Assembly (NCBI GenBank): GCA_947624755.1
Contig: CANQLQ010000113.1
Span: 1 to 6,655, forward strand
DNA length: 6,655 bases
Source of the DNA: an uncultured Clostridia bacterium
Lineage (GTDB): Bacteria > Bacillota > Clostridia > Oscillospirales > Acutalibacteraceae
Reading direction: 5' to 3'
Position numbers and translations under genes: made by a program. Every line of letters begins with the position of its first letter. The first letter of the stretch is position 1. Positions 6,089 through 6,655 of this stretch are shown here, piece by piece. Below the pieces are notes generated by a model. It did not search any database and was not told the origin of the DNA. It worked only from the letters and a program-made list of their open reading frames with translations.

Positions 6089-6655
6089 TTATCTTCTTCT
6101 CGAGTTGAAGCGTAAAATCAGTCTTAAAAGTGATGCTATTGAAACGAGAAGAGATGCAACATAGGTCATTGCGGCGGCTCTTAAAACTTTTTTTGCGCCT
6201 TTTTGTTCGTCCTCATAAAGAAGACCTGTTTCATCTATGACCTTGACAGCCCTTGCCGAAGCGTTAAATTCAACCGGAAGAGTTATAAGCTGGAAAAGAA
6301 CGACAAAGGCGAAAAGAATAATACCGACATTAATAAGCAGGCCGAAGCCGAGAAAATATCCGATAATCGCAAGCATTATACCAAAACTTGAGCCGATATT
6401 TGCAACAGGAAGAACGGCGTTGCGCATTTTTATCGGCACATAATTTTCAGCGTGCTGAGCCGCATGTCCGGCTTCGTGACAGGCTATTCCTACCGACGCG
6501 ATTGAAGCACCGGAATAAACCTTTGGGGAAAGCCTTATTACGTTTGTCCTTGGGTCATAGTGATCCGTGAGTTCACCGCTTACCTGCTCGATTCTGACGT
6601 TTGTAATGCCATAAAACGAAAGTACGCTTTGCGCCGCCATTGCACCGGTAAGACC
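6089..6655 (-). CDS. Membrane neutral zinc metallopeptidase, YugP/DUF2268-like Zn_peptidase_2 type (5' end cut by window edge)
   Basis: The visible 188 residues open in frame at the right edge with GLTGAMAAQSV. The Met at 6638-6640 is therefore internal, because family members carry GLTGAE-type sequence here after an N-terminal membrane segment. The zinc motif HEAGH in IACHEAGHAAQH is encoded at 6464-6478; the Glu is the catalytic base. Glu in LPVEFNASARA, about 69 residues later, is a likely third ligand. Hydrophobic segments lie about 76-98, 101-120 and 156-176 (counted from that internal Met), so the active site is next to the membrane. The family is usually about 225-230 residues, so some 40 are missing. 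The true substrate is unknown. It commonly sits between fmt and rsmB in clostridia, which fits this position as the first visible gene of the operon. Confidence 0.9.
   Translation of the reverse strand, partial: GLTGAMAAQSVLSFYGITNVRIEQVSGELTDHYDPRTNVIRLSPKVYSGASIASVGIACHEAGHAAQHAENYVPIKMRNAVLPVANIGSSFGIMLAIIGYFLGFGLLINVGIILFAFVVLFQLITLPVEFNASARAVKVIDETGLLYEDEQKGAKKVLRAAAMTYVASLLVSIASLLRLILRFNSRRR

Overview
This window looks like a stretch of low-G+C Gram-positive (Firmicutes) chromosome, most probably a gut-type clostridium of the Ruminococcaceae/Oscillospiraceae kind. The evidence is the gene order, which is the classic Firmicutes block def-fmt / zinc peptidase / rsmB / rlmN / PP2C phosphatase / PASTA kinase / rsgA (the yloM-yloN-prpC-prkC-cpgA order of Bacillus subtilis), the AT-rich codon use, the GGAGG-type ribosome binding sites, and a Thr/Glu/Lys-rich linker of a style common in ruminococcal surface proteins. 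The species assignment is inference.

All supported genes lie on the minus strand, so transcription runs from the right edge to the left. In that order: a 5'-truncated membrane zinc metallopeptidase of the YugP type (6089-6655, entering from the right edge); a 101-base gap; rsmB, 16S rRNA m5C967 methyltransferase (4674-5987); rlmN, the radical-SAM 23S rRNA/tRNA m2A methyltransferase (3594-4673), abutting rsmB with no spacer; a PP2C Ser/Thr phosphatase (2855-3583, choosing ATG over an adjacent upstream TTG); a 57-base gap with a possible internal promoter and a small hairpin; a PASTA-domain Ser/Thr kinase, pknB/prkC (836-2797), with an unusual Thr-rich extracellular tail; and rsgA, the ribosome small-subunit assembly GTPase, which runs off the left edge (1-826) lacking roughly its last 20 residues.

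Functionally the block joins rRNA modification and 30S maturation (RsmB, RlmN, RsgA) to a kinase/phosphatase pair that senses muropeptides or lipid II outside the cell and reverses Ser/Thr phosphorylation inside it. In B. subtilis the RsgA orthologue CpgA is a reported PrkC substrate, so the arrangement may link cell-wall status to ribosome assembly. The tight spacing and the re-use of gene ends as ribosome binding sites suggest one translationally coupled operon.

No mobile element, CRISPR array, RNA gene or plus-strand gene is supported. This is mostly an ordinary core region; the items most worth a second look are the Thr-rich tail of the kinase, the stp-pknB gap, and the two gene pairs that share a reading frame across one stop codon.
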